In this document: positions 45,447 to 54,008 of the stretch, one piece after another
Numbering within the stretch: the first letter of the stretch is position 1
Layout: every line of letters starts with the position of its first letter
Origin: Flavicella sediminum
GTDB taxonomy: Bacteria; Bacteroidota; Bacteroidia; Flavobacteriales; Flavobacteriaceae
Assembly: GCF_006381105.1 (NCBI RefSeq)
Contig: NZ_VDET01000016.1
Span: 62,001 to 126,000 of the forward strand
Direction of reading: 5' to 3'
DNA length: 64,000 nt
The notes under the pieces: generated by a model
Databases searched by the model: none
Seen by the model: only the letters and a program-made list of their open reading frames with translations
What the model was told of the DNA's origin: nothing
Position numbers and translations under genes: made by a program

Positions 45447-45648
45447 CAATTATTTCTTGTGAAAATAAAATATCTAAACTACAATACTTTATCTTTTCTA
45501 TGTCTTCAAACAGCTTTGATTGAATGATGAAATCAGAAACATTAGGCCCTACTTCATCATACTTCTCTGTTTTTTCCCAATCACTATCAATTTTCTCCTG
45601 AGGTGTATTTCTAAAATACAGCTCTAGGTTCTCTAAAAGAGTGCTCAT
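45412..45648 (-). CDS. Small protein, putative antitoxin with chaperone-dependent tail
   Basis: 78 residues, acidic and short: LELYFRNTPQEKIDSDWEKTEKYDEVGPNVSDFI then a hydrophobic-aromatic C-terminal tail (DILFSQEIIENPKFASDFSF). I do not know the family; similar NTP-E---DW--T--YD--GP--- sequences occur in Bacteroidota small proteins of unknown role. Gene order (first), size, and the exposed aromatic tail fit an antitoxin with a chaperone-addiction segment, but this is inference. The last codons also form an intrinsic terminator (45412-45446). ATG start. Confidence 0.55.
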   Translation of the reverse strand: MSTLLENLELYFRNTPQEKIDSDWEKTEKYDEVGPNVSDFIIQSKLFEDIEKIKYCSLDILFSQEIIENPKFASDFSF

Positions 45649-46099
45649 AATAATGTGTTTTTTTTAATTACCCCAACGGTTTTGTATAAAATTAGTGTGG
45701 GAGTTGATAATCGTAAGATTCTCAGCCCAGGACTAAACTTTTATTTATTTTGTGTTTTTATCTTAGTCGATTTAAAAATACTTAAATAAATAGAAGTGGC
45801 ACAATAAAAACTTAAGGAAAATTATTTTTATATTTTACGCAAAGTTATTTTAGTTTTACTGAATTTTACCTAAAATTATCCAATTTTATATAACATATAC
45901 ACAAGCTTACTCATTAAAACAGTACTTAAAAACACAGAATAAAGTAGTTAACATGAGTTTCATGTCTTAAAACTGTTCCTTTTTTCACCTAAAAACGCAT
46001 AAAATTGTACAAAAAAAACAAACTTTAACAAAATACTACTAACTGTTAACTATAAAAAGACATATAATTTCTACTATATAATTCAGATAGAAAGTTGTC
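45649..46099. other. 451-base AT-rich gap, upstream region of the TAC operon
   Basis: No supportable gene. It contains the minus-strand -7-like TAACTTTG (45847-45840) without a clear -33, and two copies of an inverted nine-base repeat, TAGTTAACA (45945-45953) and TGTTAACTA (46044-46052), which may be operators. Promoter and regulatory sites of the antitoxin operon must lie here. Confidence 0.45.
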
Positions 46100-46732
46100 T
46101 TAAAAATGATACATAATTGTAATAGAACTCAAGTATTTCGGTTCAAATGCATTTAGCTTCATCATATTCCTTCCATAACCGCCTATAAACTGCCAATTAT
46201 TTTTTGACAGATAACTAGCCCTGATTGATACAAAATTCATTGTATTTACATCAATCCCTAATCCTAAAAGAGCTCTTTTATTACTTTGGACTATGTTGTT
46301 CGTTTTATAAACTTTCAAAGTATCAGTTTGTTTAATAATCCTTGGATATATCGGTTTGTAATTAAATTCACTATTTATAACATTACCTTTAAAATCATTG
46401 AATACTGTAAACACGCCATCAATTATTGAATCTTTGACAGTGATAGAATTTTGTTTTAAACTATCCTGGATCACTTCCTTTTTAACCTCCTTTTTAAGGT
46501 AGACGATTTTCGGAACTGTATTCAAATTAATTCCATGAGTTGAAACATAATGATTGAATATTTCTAAGGTGTCTATTTTTCCTTTTACAAAAGTAGAATC
46601 GATAACAGTTGTTGTTGTTTGGTGCGTGTAACCACCAAGACTAACTATTATTTTATCTTTTAAATATTCAATAGCTAAGTAAATTACAAACAGGGCTATT
46701 ATTGAAATTATAATTTTGTAAATGTTTTTCAT
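46100..46732 (-). CDS. Membrane-anchored protein with beta-barrel-like C-terminus, spanin candidate
   Basis: 210 residues from the ATG at 46732 (the TTG two codons upstream is less likely). One N-terminal membrane helix (about 5-25), a long Lys/Asp-rich periplasmic linker (KEVKKEVIQDSLKQNSITVKDS) and a C-terminal beta-rich section that ends in Phe (ITIMYHF), like outer-membrane barrel strands. Position right after holin and lysis enzyme suggests a one-piece spanin that links inner and outer membrane. No sequence family recognised. Confidence 0.6.
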   Translation of the reverse strand: MKNIYKIIISIIALFVIYLAIEYLKDKIIVSLGGYTHQTTTTVIDSTFVKGKIDTLEIFNHYVSTHGINLNTVPKIVYLKKEVKKEVIQDSLKQNSITVKDSIIDGVFTVFNDFKGNVINSEFNYKPIYPRIIKQTDTLKVYKTNNIVQSNKRALLGLGIDVNTMNFVSIRASYLSKNNWQFIGGYGRNMMKLNAFEPKYLSSITIMYHF

Positions 46733-46738
46733 CTTCAA

Positions 46739-47155
46739 TTATTTAATAGTCAATTTCACTTTGCGATCTGGTAACATTTCGAGCAAAGCATCTAAAGTAT
46801 CTCTCGATTTTTTTACATCAATTCTATCGTCAGTATTTAAATAATCTATTTTTCCAGGAGCAATACAACCTCTTAATTCTTCCACAAAATTTGCAGGGTG
46901 TATTAAAATCCATGTCCTACCGGTTACATCTAAAATATGAATATGCCATTTATGCGCTTCTGACCATCTTTTTTCTACCCAATACACTTTAGGCTCAATA
47001 CAGCTTACATTCTGTCTATTATCCTTCCAAGGAAGCTCCAACGTATCACATTCAAAAATTATTTGCTTAGCTGTTCCTAAACCAAACAGTTTTCCAATAG
47101 TTTGTACTTCTCCTTTAGAGTATCGATCTAGTAAAAGTTCTTCAATGAGTTTCAT
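46739..47155 (-). CDS. DUF5675 protein, probable phage lysis enzyme
   Basis: 138 residues. RYSKGEVQTIGKLFG, the FECDTLELPWKDN segment, then WILIHPANFVEELRGCIAPG. The HPAN---E--GCI order recalls the His and Cys of L,D-transpeptidase-like active sites and is shared with DUF5675 proteins, which occur in phage lysis modules. That it cleaves peptidoglycan is inferred from position between holin and spanin candidate. Overlaps the holin gene by four bases (ATGA). Confidence 0.7.
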   Translation of the reverse strand: MKLIEELLLDRYSKGEVQTIGKLFGLGTAKQIIFECDTLELPWKDNRQNVSCIEPKVYWVEKRWSEAHKWHIHILDVTGRTWILIHPANFVEELRGCIAPGKIDYLNTDDRIDVKKSRDTLDALLEMLPDRKVKLTIK

Positions 47156-47487
47156 GATGGATTATTTTCAGAATTATCAGTATTTATGTTTGCCTTATTC
47201 TTAATGAAAACAGATATGTAAGAAATAACCTGTTGAATTTCATCAAGTATATCTTTTGAAAACACACCAGAGATAGAACACACAACAAAAACAACTTCAT
47301 CCGGAGCATTCAAATAATTTTTCAATAATATTCCAACACACAACCCGACAAAAGCAGAAACAAACAACACCCCTAAAAATGCTCTAAAACTCATTGTATT
47401 TCTTACTCTATGAACAATAGCCCCTATCAAACCACCTACAATAAATCCACCATATTTATCTGCTAATGTTAGTAATACTGTTTTCAT
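47152..47487 (-). CDS. Phage holin-like small membrane protein
   Basis: 111 residues with two or three membrane helices (about 12-28, 35-55, 65-85), including GGFIVGGLIGAIVHRVRNTMSFRAFLGVLFVSAFVGLCVG, and a charged C-terminus with KNKANINTDNSENNPS. Size, helices and placement directly before the lysis enzyme fit a holin. The family was not identified exactly. Confidence 0.75.
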   Translation of the reverse strand: MKTVLLTLADKYGGFIVGGLIGAIVHRVRNTMSFRAFLGVLFVSAFVGLCVGILLKNYLNAPDEVVFVVCSISGVFSKDILDEIQQVISYISVFIKNKANINTDNSENNPS

Positions 47488-47601
47488 AGATGTTTTTTAT
47501 AGAAGTGGATTGAATTATTAATGACTACGCTTTCATTTAAGATTATTTATTCAAAAATGAATAAATCGTGAAACAATGAAAAAAGTTCTAGTATCCTATT
47601 T

Positions 47602-47618
47602 CCGTAGTGTCATTTATT
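47602..47618. repeat. 17-base direct repeat, copy 1
   Basis: CCGTAGTGTCATTTATT, identical to 58107-58123. Lies in the gap between the tail-tip and holin genes. Confidence 0.85.
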
Positions 47619-47623
47619 ATTCT

Positions 47624-50600
47624 CTAGCTTGATTTATAATTTGCATTCCAATAAGTTCCATCATAAACAAACTCCCATAAATCACCATCATTTATAGCTA
47701 CAGAACTTACCGCTGAACCTTTCATTAAAGAATGACCATTTCCATCAACAGTAACACTTGAATTAGTTCTCTTTACACAAAAAAACATTCCCTCAAATCC
47801 CCCTGATGGCAGACTAACAACAATAGGTGAAGAATTATTACATACTATATAATAATCATCACTTAAAATAGTGTAACTCGATGTCACTGTTTTAATACCC
47901 ACCCTTAAACTTCCGGCAATTACTTTAGAGGTATCTACATATAAATTATTTATATATGTATCCTTGCCTTCTTCGCTCCCACTACCTCTAATGGATATTC
48001 TAGAGCCATTATTTAAATTTAGAAAACACTGCTCTAATATAAATTCTGACCATCCATACAACACGTTGGTCTCCATTGATATTTTTTTCTCTCCATCTTC
48101 TCCATAATATTCTAATCCTCCTCCTGTCGCTTCCAATCTCTCACCACTATCAGCAGTTTTAAGTAATCTTACCCCTAGATTTTCAATATAGGCTTGTTGA
48201 GCAAATAATAAACCTGTCGCAACATTTTCAAATTGAGATCCAAAATCATCCCAATAAGAAGGATTCCAAACAGAAATGGTAGCATCTATTCCTTTATAAA
48301 TCTTATAATCTGAACCGTATTTAACAACATCTCTACGGTTATTGTTATTGTAATATGTGTTTGTAGCTAAAAAATCTCCTCTAAAAACAACACCTGCTCC
48401 AGCTATTCCTTCATCTCCTTTTATCTTAGTCCAAGTATAATCTGTAGCTATTTCACTTGCTAAACTACCTGAAGGTTTATTGAATGCTAACCCCAAATAA
48501 GGCTTTGTATTATCATCTGAAATACCGGATCCATTTAAATCATCAGCATATTTCCTCCAAACAATCAAGCTTTCTCCATCTACTCCAGTATTTCCTGTTT
48601 GACCTTTTTCTGCAGATATTTTCCAATATGTAGTATTGGTCGGAAGTTGACTTGTAGAAATATCATTTACATAAGTATATGTTGATCCTTGATAAGTCAC
48701 CTGTTCACCTTTGTAATAAACATCCTCACTAGAATAATCGCCACGAAAAACCACAATTGGAAAAACATCACCCGATTCTGATTTTAGCTTAACATTTTTT
48801 AATGTCAATTGGTTAGGTGCAGTTACATTCCAATCCATGCTGCTAGTGGAGTTTCCAATTTTAAATTGATTTCCAGTTAAATCAAAAAAATTAAAACCAT
48901 CTATAGATTGAATCCTCCCTGTCTTAATTGTATCACCAACTATATAAGTAATACCTTTAGTAAAATCAAAATCTCTTCTATCATCAATCACGTTAAAAAG
49001 GACACCCAATTGAAACAAGAAATACCCAGCTTCATCTTCTACTTTTTTTTGTTCAGTCGATATATACCAGGTACCAACAAGCGAAGTTTTACTACATTTT
49101 GCAAAAACATAATATGTACTGGTTGGAACAAGTGTATTAAAAGAAGCAGCTGGAACATTCCAAATATAACCTAAACCTTCAATTGAAATTTGGTTATGCA
49201 CTAATTGACCGGCTGAAATGCTTAATGAATTTTCATTTCCTCCTGCATTTGTTTCTATTCTTACGTCTAACAATCCGAAATCACCCGATTTAAAACCATT
49301 GGTAATCATTGAAGTTTCAATCGATAAAGGTTTAATATTACCCATATCAAAATAACCATCAGGATCATAAACAAGACTCTGTAATTGCCTTGTTCTATTT
49401 ACTGCTATTCGATTTCTTTCAATTGAGGACCTGTCTATACTCCTAGTCCTAATATTTGTATCAACTGCATTTTTTATAAGTCTTTCTTGCTCCGTATATG
49501 GAATAAAATTAGCTATAGTCGCTTTAATATCGTTTGGATTTACGAGAGGATAAGAGATTTGAGAAACGTGAATATCTTTATCAATTCCTAAATTAGGATC
49601 CAACAAATTAACTGTATCAGCCACATTTAGAGAAATAGCATTATCCCGAATATACTTTTCGTCTAAATCCAAAGAATACGTAACTCTAGGCACGCTATTT
49701 TCATCTAAATATTCTTGTGTTTTAGCCTCTAAATCTGTTTCAGCAGCATCAATATATGATTGCGGCATATTTATATCAACCAAAATATATTCATCGCCTA
49801 TTTCTGGTTTATTCAAATCATTAGGCAACTTATAATCATTGGCTTCTTCCAATTCTATTAATGTGTATTCTTTTACTGAATTGTCATATTTAAATTCAAA
49901 CTCATAACCAGCTAAAGAACCTGACTTAAAAACTATCTTTTGAGGAACACCCTCTAAAAGATGATCATTAATATTAAAATCTAAACTTGAATCAAATACT
50001 TTAAAAATATTTCCAGGATCAATTGCCGAAACTGTTCCAGTTCTTTGAGGAAAAATAGAATCATCAGTAAAGACACCCTCCCGAATACCATATAATTCAA
50101 CATTAGATTCTAGCTTCAAATCATTAAAGACTAATCTTTTTTTCCCTCCACGATAATCAAATTTTAAATTCTTAGCAGCTCCAAAACCAAAAACTCTTGT
50201 AACGATATTTGCATCACTCATAGCGTTTCTAGTTAAAGAATACAGGCCTTTTCCTCTACCGTACTCAAAACTTAAAGTAGTGTTTACACCAACAGTTTTA
50301 GCCAATGTAAATGCTTTTCCATCCAACCTCCATTCTAATTCAAATTCCTTAACAATTGTATTTAAAGCATTTCTACAATTCTGTGATGAAAAGACTATTG
50401 TTTTGCTTTCAGTCGACTCGATAGTTGCTATGGACCAACCTGTATCAACAGCATTCAAATTAATAAGCAGTAAATTTACTAGGTCTTCAGCGGTACCATG
50501 ATATGAAAAATCAGCAGCCCCTTCATCCATGAATATTTTATTGTAAAGATTGTAAATCACATCTTCAAAATGAATAATGTACTCATATTGAAAATTGGAA

Positions 50601-50806
50601 ATCTTTTTACAAGATGGAGCTTGATTTATATAATACTTCTCTCCTTTCCACTCAATGTAATCTCCAATTTGAATAGGTAAAACATTAGTAACAAAAAAGG
50701 TTGATGTTATTCTTTTTTCTCCCATAAATCTATGGAAGAATTTAGTTTTATCATCAATTGAAACTGATGCTACTTCAACAGAATTCCTAAGGATTGATAA
50801 ATTCAT
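47624..50806 (-). CDS. Tail-tip (tail-associated) structural protein with collagen-like segment
   Basis: 1,060 residues. The first about 430 residues look like a phage tail hub/Tal protein (IQIGDYIEWKGEKYYIN, YEYIIHFEDVIYNLYN, DLVNLLLINLNA). After position 700 come carbohydrate-module-like units (FRGDYSSEDVYYKGEQVTYQGSTY, then KGQTGNTGVDGESLIV, collagen-like Gly-X-X), and the C-terminus has beta-rich sequence ending in VYDGTYWNANYKSS. Located after Dit and fibre-like genes, as expected for a siphovirus tail tip. Large and modular, so the C-terminal part may contact the host. Confidence 0.8.
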   Translation of the reverse strand: MNLSILRNSVEVASVSIDDKTKFFHRFMGEKRITSTFFVTNVLPIQIGDYIEWKGEKYYINQAPSCKKISNFQYEYIIHFEDVIYNLYNKIFMDEGAADFSYHGTAEDLVNLLLINLNAVDTGWSIATIESTESKTIVFSSQNCRNALNTIVKEFELEWRLDGKAFTLAKTVGVNTTLSFEYGRGKGLYSLTRNAMSDANIVTRVFGFGAAKNLKFDYRGGKKRLVFNDLKLESNVELYGIREGVFTDDSIFPQRTGTVSAIDPGNIFKVFDSSLDFNINDHLLEGVPQKIVFKSGSLAGYEFEFKYDNSVKEYTLIELEEANDYKLPNDLNKPEIGDEYILVDINMPQSYIDAAETDLEAKTQEYLDENSVPRVTYSLDLDEKYIRDNAISLNVADTVNLLDPNLGIDKDIHVSQISYPLVNPNDIKATIANFIPYTEQERLIKNAVDTNIRTRSIDRSSIERNRIAVNRTRQLQSLVYDPDGYFDMGNIKPLSIETSMITNGFKSGDFGLLDVRIETNAGGNENSLSISAGQLVHNQISIEGLGYIWNVPAASFNTLVPTSTYYVFAKCSKTSLVGTWYISTEQKKVEDEAGYFLFQLGVLFNVIDDRRDFDFTKGITYIVGDTIKTGRIQSIDGFNFFDLTGNQFKIGNSTSSMDWNVTAPNQLTLKNVKLKSESGDVFPIVVFRGDYSSEDVYYKGEQVTYQGSTYTYVNDISTSQLPTNTTYWKISAEKGQTGNTGVDGESLIVWRKYADDLNGSGISDDNTKPYLGLAFNKPSGSLASEIATDYTWTKIKGDEGIAGAGVVFRGDFLATNTYYNNNNRRDVVKYGSDYKIYKGIDATISVWNPSYWDDFGSQFENVATGLLFAQQAYIENLGVRLLKTADSGERLEATGGGLEYYGEDGEKKISMETNVLYGWSEFILEQCFLNLNNGSRISIRGSGSEEGKDTYINNLYVDTSKVIAGSLRVGIKTVTSSYTILSDDYYIVCNNSSPIVVSLPSGGFEGMFFCVKRTNSSVTVDGNGHSLMKGSAVSSVAINDGDLWEFVYDGTYWNANYKSS

Positions 50807-50819
50807 TAATTTAAAACTT

Positions 50820-51086
50820 CTATATATTCAAAAATTTATGATGTACCTCGTTCACTGGATCTACTTTGTATTGCCCCCAATCATTTGGGAAATAATCCAA
50901 GTATCTATCATCATAAAGTAAATCTATTTCTGTATTGCCGTTTTTTTCTTCTACTACAGTAACAGTATATTTATGAGTTGGTACTTTTACTTCTTCAATT
51001 GTTTCTGATCCTAAGCCATCAATCAATCCATTAACTAAATTTTCAGGAATTAAATATTTTGCTATATGTTTATTTATTGCCGCCAT
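50820..51086 (-). CDS. Small phage protein between fibre and tail-tip genes
   Basis: 88 residues, no membrane helix and no family recognised. MAAINKHIAKYLIPENLVNGLIDGLGSETIEEVKVPTHKYTVTVVEEKNG, mostly beta-rich. Three bases separate it from the fibre gene; probably a minor tail component. Confidence 0.6.
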   Translation of the reverse strand: MAAINKHIAKYLIPENLVNGLIDGLGSETIEEVKVPTHKYTVTVVEEKNGNTEIDLLYDDRYLDYFPNDWGQYKVDPVNEVHHKFLNI

Positions 51087-51088
51087 TT

Positions 51089-53095
51089 TTATCTACTAGT
51101 TATGGTTATAAATTCTTCGTCTGTTTTGTAAATGCTATCTACTGCCATCAGTGCAATTTCTCCGTTACCTCTAGGATCAGCTTCACTGGAATAGTGATAA
51201 GGCATAAAATCAGCATCTAATGCTATACTTCCAGCTTCTGCAACATCTGCAGTTAGAGCTTTTTTGATTCCTCCAATAAACACCCTGTTTTCTATCTCTG
51301 AAAAATTAATAGCCACATTGTAAATACCGCCATCCGCAAATGTTTGCAAACATTTAACGTGTCTCATTAATACATTTCCTTTATATAAATAAGCTTCAAA
51401 TTCAGTATCGTTGTAATTTATAGTTATGTAGTTACCGGCAGATTCATAGGCCGCATGTCTTGTAGTTACACCACTTTCAAATAAAAATTTGATAATAAAA
51501 TTAAACTCTCCTTTATCTAAAAATCCTGTAACTGTTGGAAATTTGCATTTATCGCCTAGTCTAGTAACTATAGCACCAGTAGTTTTAGCATAGCTTTTAA
51601 GACTAGTACCCGCCACTAAATTTAAACCAGTCATGAACACCTTTTTATTAGATTGGCTATCATCCTTCACAATTCCGTTTGCAGAGAGATTAGCCGTTCC
51701 TGTTGTACCCTTTCCATATATCCGGTATAGGCCACCTCCTACATATTGAGTAAGACAATTTGCACTCGGTACTCTAGTACCTCCAATCACTATTGAGAAA
51801 TCATTGGTAATAGCCCCTGAACTCCCAATTACAGGCTCCGAGAAGTCATCCAACATAGCAAATGCTGAGAATACGTGGTCTGTTTCTGATACAGCAATAC
51901 CACAATATCTATAGTTTGTATGCCCATCACCGTCTAACACAATTCCATTTGTAACTGCATCTGCATTTAAAAAAGGAATTGCTCTACTTTCATAAATAAT
52001 ATTTGACTCAGAACCTTCCGCAACCGTCGGCTCTGAGTTTTTAACTCTCTGAATAAATGAATCTGATTCAAACTTATAAAAGGGAACTCTTTCACCATTT
52101 ACTTCTCGGTAGTTAATTCGTAATTTATCTACAACTTCCTGCTTCTGATTTCCGAATTTATCTATAAACGCTCCTCCTCCACCTGTAAAAAATGCGTTAG
52201 CTGAACCGTCTATTGGAAGAGCAGCAGGAACAAAACTATCTGCTTGTAAAAATGGCGCAATCAATATTCCTGCAGAATTATTTTCACCTAATATTTTTTC
52301 TAAAGCTATTAAGTCGATTGTTGTTCCTCCTTCTAATTGACTAACCGTATCAGCTATAGTATAAGCAGTAGAACCTGTTAGCAATGTCTGGTGCCTTCTG
52401 TCTACCTCCGTTTTATTTTCATTTATAAATTCTAAGTTTTCCACTGCTTTTTCGTCAACAGCTTCAATAGCTTCGGTCAATATCAACTCTCTAGCATCAG
52501 CACTTTCAATAGTTTCTCTTAAACCAATAGCAGTTAGCAGTGAAGTTAAAGTCGAATCATCCTCAGAATCTTCATTGGCTATCCAAGCGGCAATTTCCTG
52601 CAACGTATCAAAGGCTTCTGGTGCCGATCCTTTCAATGCTGAAATTTGTTCATCCGTATAAATCTTGGTGTCAAATGTTACTAGTGTTCCAGATTCATTT
52701 GTAAAACTAATTACATGATTGTTTACGGTTAAACTTGTAACTGTTTCAGCAGCTTTTGCTGCAGCAGTAAAATCACTAATGGTAGCTGCTAACTGTGTAC
52801 CTGTATGATTTGCTCTTGGCACGGATGCAGCTATAGCTTCAGCTTTAGCCGCTGAAATTCCTCCAGCAGTATCACTTGGCACATTACCCATTTTTGCCTT
52901 TTCAGCTGCGGTGTACCGTTTCGTATCTACTCCATCAGCTAAATCATCAGTTGTAAATGCTTCCAATAACTGACTAGAATCTAATGCTTCTACTTCGCCA
53001 TTGTCAGTGTTACCAACCATTATTTTGTAGCCTTTTTTAAATAAGACCATTGGATTCATCGGATTATCTCCTTCCCAAAAATTTAATACTCCCAT
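51089..53095 (-). CDS. Tail fibre/receptor-binding-like protein
   Basis: 668 residues. Near residue 155-190 the common phage fibre segment SAPEAFDTLQEIAAWI, followed by coiled-coil-like sequence and a beta-rich C-terminal half (YESAGNYITINYNDTEFEAYLYKG) consistent with a lectin/LamG-like binding part. N-terminal portion resembles the attachment part of tail proteins. Likely a fibre or tip accessory protein. Confidence 0.7.
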   Translation of the reverse strand: MGVLNFWEGDNPMNPMVLFKKGYKIMVGNTDNGEVEALDSSQLLEAFTTDDLADGVDTKRYTAAEKAKMGNVPSDTAGGISAAKAEAIAASVPRANHTGTQLAATISDFTAAAKAAETVTSLTVNNHVISFTNESGTLVTFDTKIYTDEQISALKGSAPEAFDTLQEIAAWIANEDSEDDSTLTSLLTAIGLRETIESADARELILTEAIEAVDEKAVENLEFINENKTEVDRRHQTLLTGSTAYTIADTVSQLEGGTTIDLIALEKILGENNSAGILIAPFLQADSFVPAALPIDGSANAFFTGGGGAFIDKFGNQKQEVVDKLRINYREVNGERVPFYKFESDSFIQRVKNSEPTVAEGSESNIIYESRAIPFLNADAVTNGIVLDGDGHTNYRYCGIAVSETDHVFSAFAMLDDFSEPVIGSSGAITNDFSIVIGGTRVPSANCLTQYVGGGLYRIYGKGTTGTANLSANGIVKDDSQSNKKVFMTGLNLVAGTSLKSYAKTTGAIVTRLGDKCKFPTVTGFLDKGEFNFIIKFLFESGVTTRHAAYESAGNYITINYNDTEFEAYLYKGNVLMRHVKCLQTFADGGIYNVAINFSEIENRVFIGGIKKALTADVAEAGSIALDADFMPYHYSSEADPRGNGEIALMAVDSIYKTDEEFITITSR

Positions 53096-53099
53096 AATT

Positions 53100-54008
53100 C
53101 TAGTTTATAATTATTGCATTGTTATTATTATCTGCAATAGCATCCCCATTGTTATCTACCAATTGCATTTCATTTTCATATATATATCCTCTATCATTTA
53201 CTAAAAGCTCACATCTCATTTCTGCAACTGCCTTATTTGAAAAAACTTTGATATTTTTTACATTAAATCCATTTATAGCCCAAACTTGCCTACTGGTCAT
53301 ATCCATATTTAAGTGATGTAAACCTTCTGAAGCTAAAATTGTATGAAATTGGGCTATTCCTGTTTTTAGATCAGAAAAGGAATCGTGAATAAAAACCAAA
53401 TCAACATGGACTTTTTGCAGATCTTCTTTTGTTAGTTCAAACCCTTCTTTTCCATAAACTGAAAAGTTTTGTTTTTTTGTTCCTGGTCTATTTAAGTTTT
53501 TGTCTGTTTTCTTAACCAAGGCACCAAAGCTTTTAAACGGAATTCCATTTAGGCCAAGCTCGTTGTATTGATTTCCTGTTGGAAGTACCTCATTAGGAAC
53601 TGCCGCAACAGGCTCACGAAAAGGGATCATAACTTTGCACCAACCTTCAGACAAATAATCAACATTGATTTCTTCTTTTACATAAACCTCAAAAGTTCCA
53701 TATGGCGTTTCAAAATCCACCAAATCGGTAAAAGCATTTATTACTTTGTAAAATGCTTTCAAACGATAAACTGCACTTGATCTATCAGCTGATTTCAATA
53801 ATGCATAAAACTTAATATCTCTACCTTCAAACATAATTTCACTTGCCGCAACATAAGGCTCAACACCGTGTTGATCTGGCCATGAATGAAATGTTTTTCC
53901 CATACGTTTTGGCATGTCCAAAACACCTGTTACAGCAATGTTACTGTTTGGTGCTTGACTTGCTATAAAACCATAGTCTGAAAGTAATATGTCGTTTAAT
54001 TTATACAT
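53100..54008 (-). CDS. Distal tail (Dit-like) protein
   Basis: 302 residues. N-terminal two-strand hub region (LNDILLSDYGFIASQAPN) and beta-sandwich, with GTFEVYVKEEINVDYLSEGWCKVMIPFREP. Lies between the tape measure and the fibre gene, the usual place for Dit of siphoviruses. Name given by position and weak resemblance. Confidence 0.65.
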   Translation of the reverse strand: MYKLNDILLSDYGFIASQAPNSNIAVTGVLDMPKRMGKTFHSWPDQHGVEPYVAASEIMFEGRDIKFYALLKSADRSSAVYRLKAFYKVINAFTDLVDFETPYGTFEVYVKEEINVDYLSEGWCKVMIPFREPVAAVPNEVLPTGNQYNELGLNGIPFKSFGALVKKTDKNLNRPGTKKQNFSVYGKEGFELTKEDLQKVHVDLVFIHDSFSDLKTGIAQFHTILASEGLHHLNMDMTSRQVWAINGFNVKNIKVFSNKAVAEMRCELLVNDRGYIYENEMQLVDNNGDAIADNNNNAIIIN

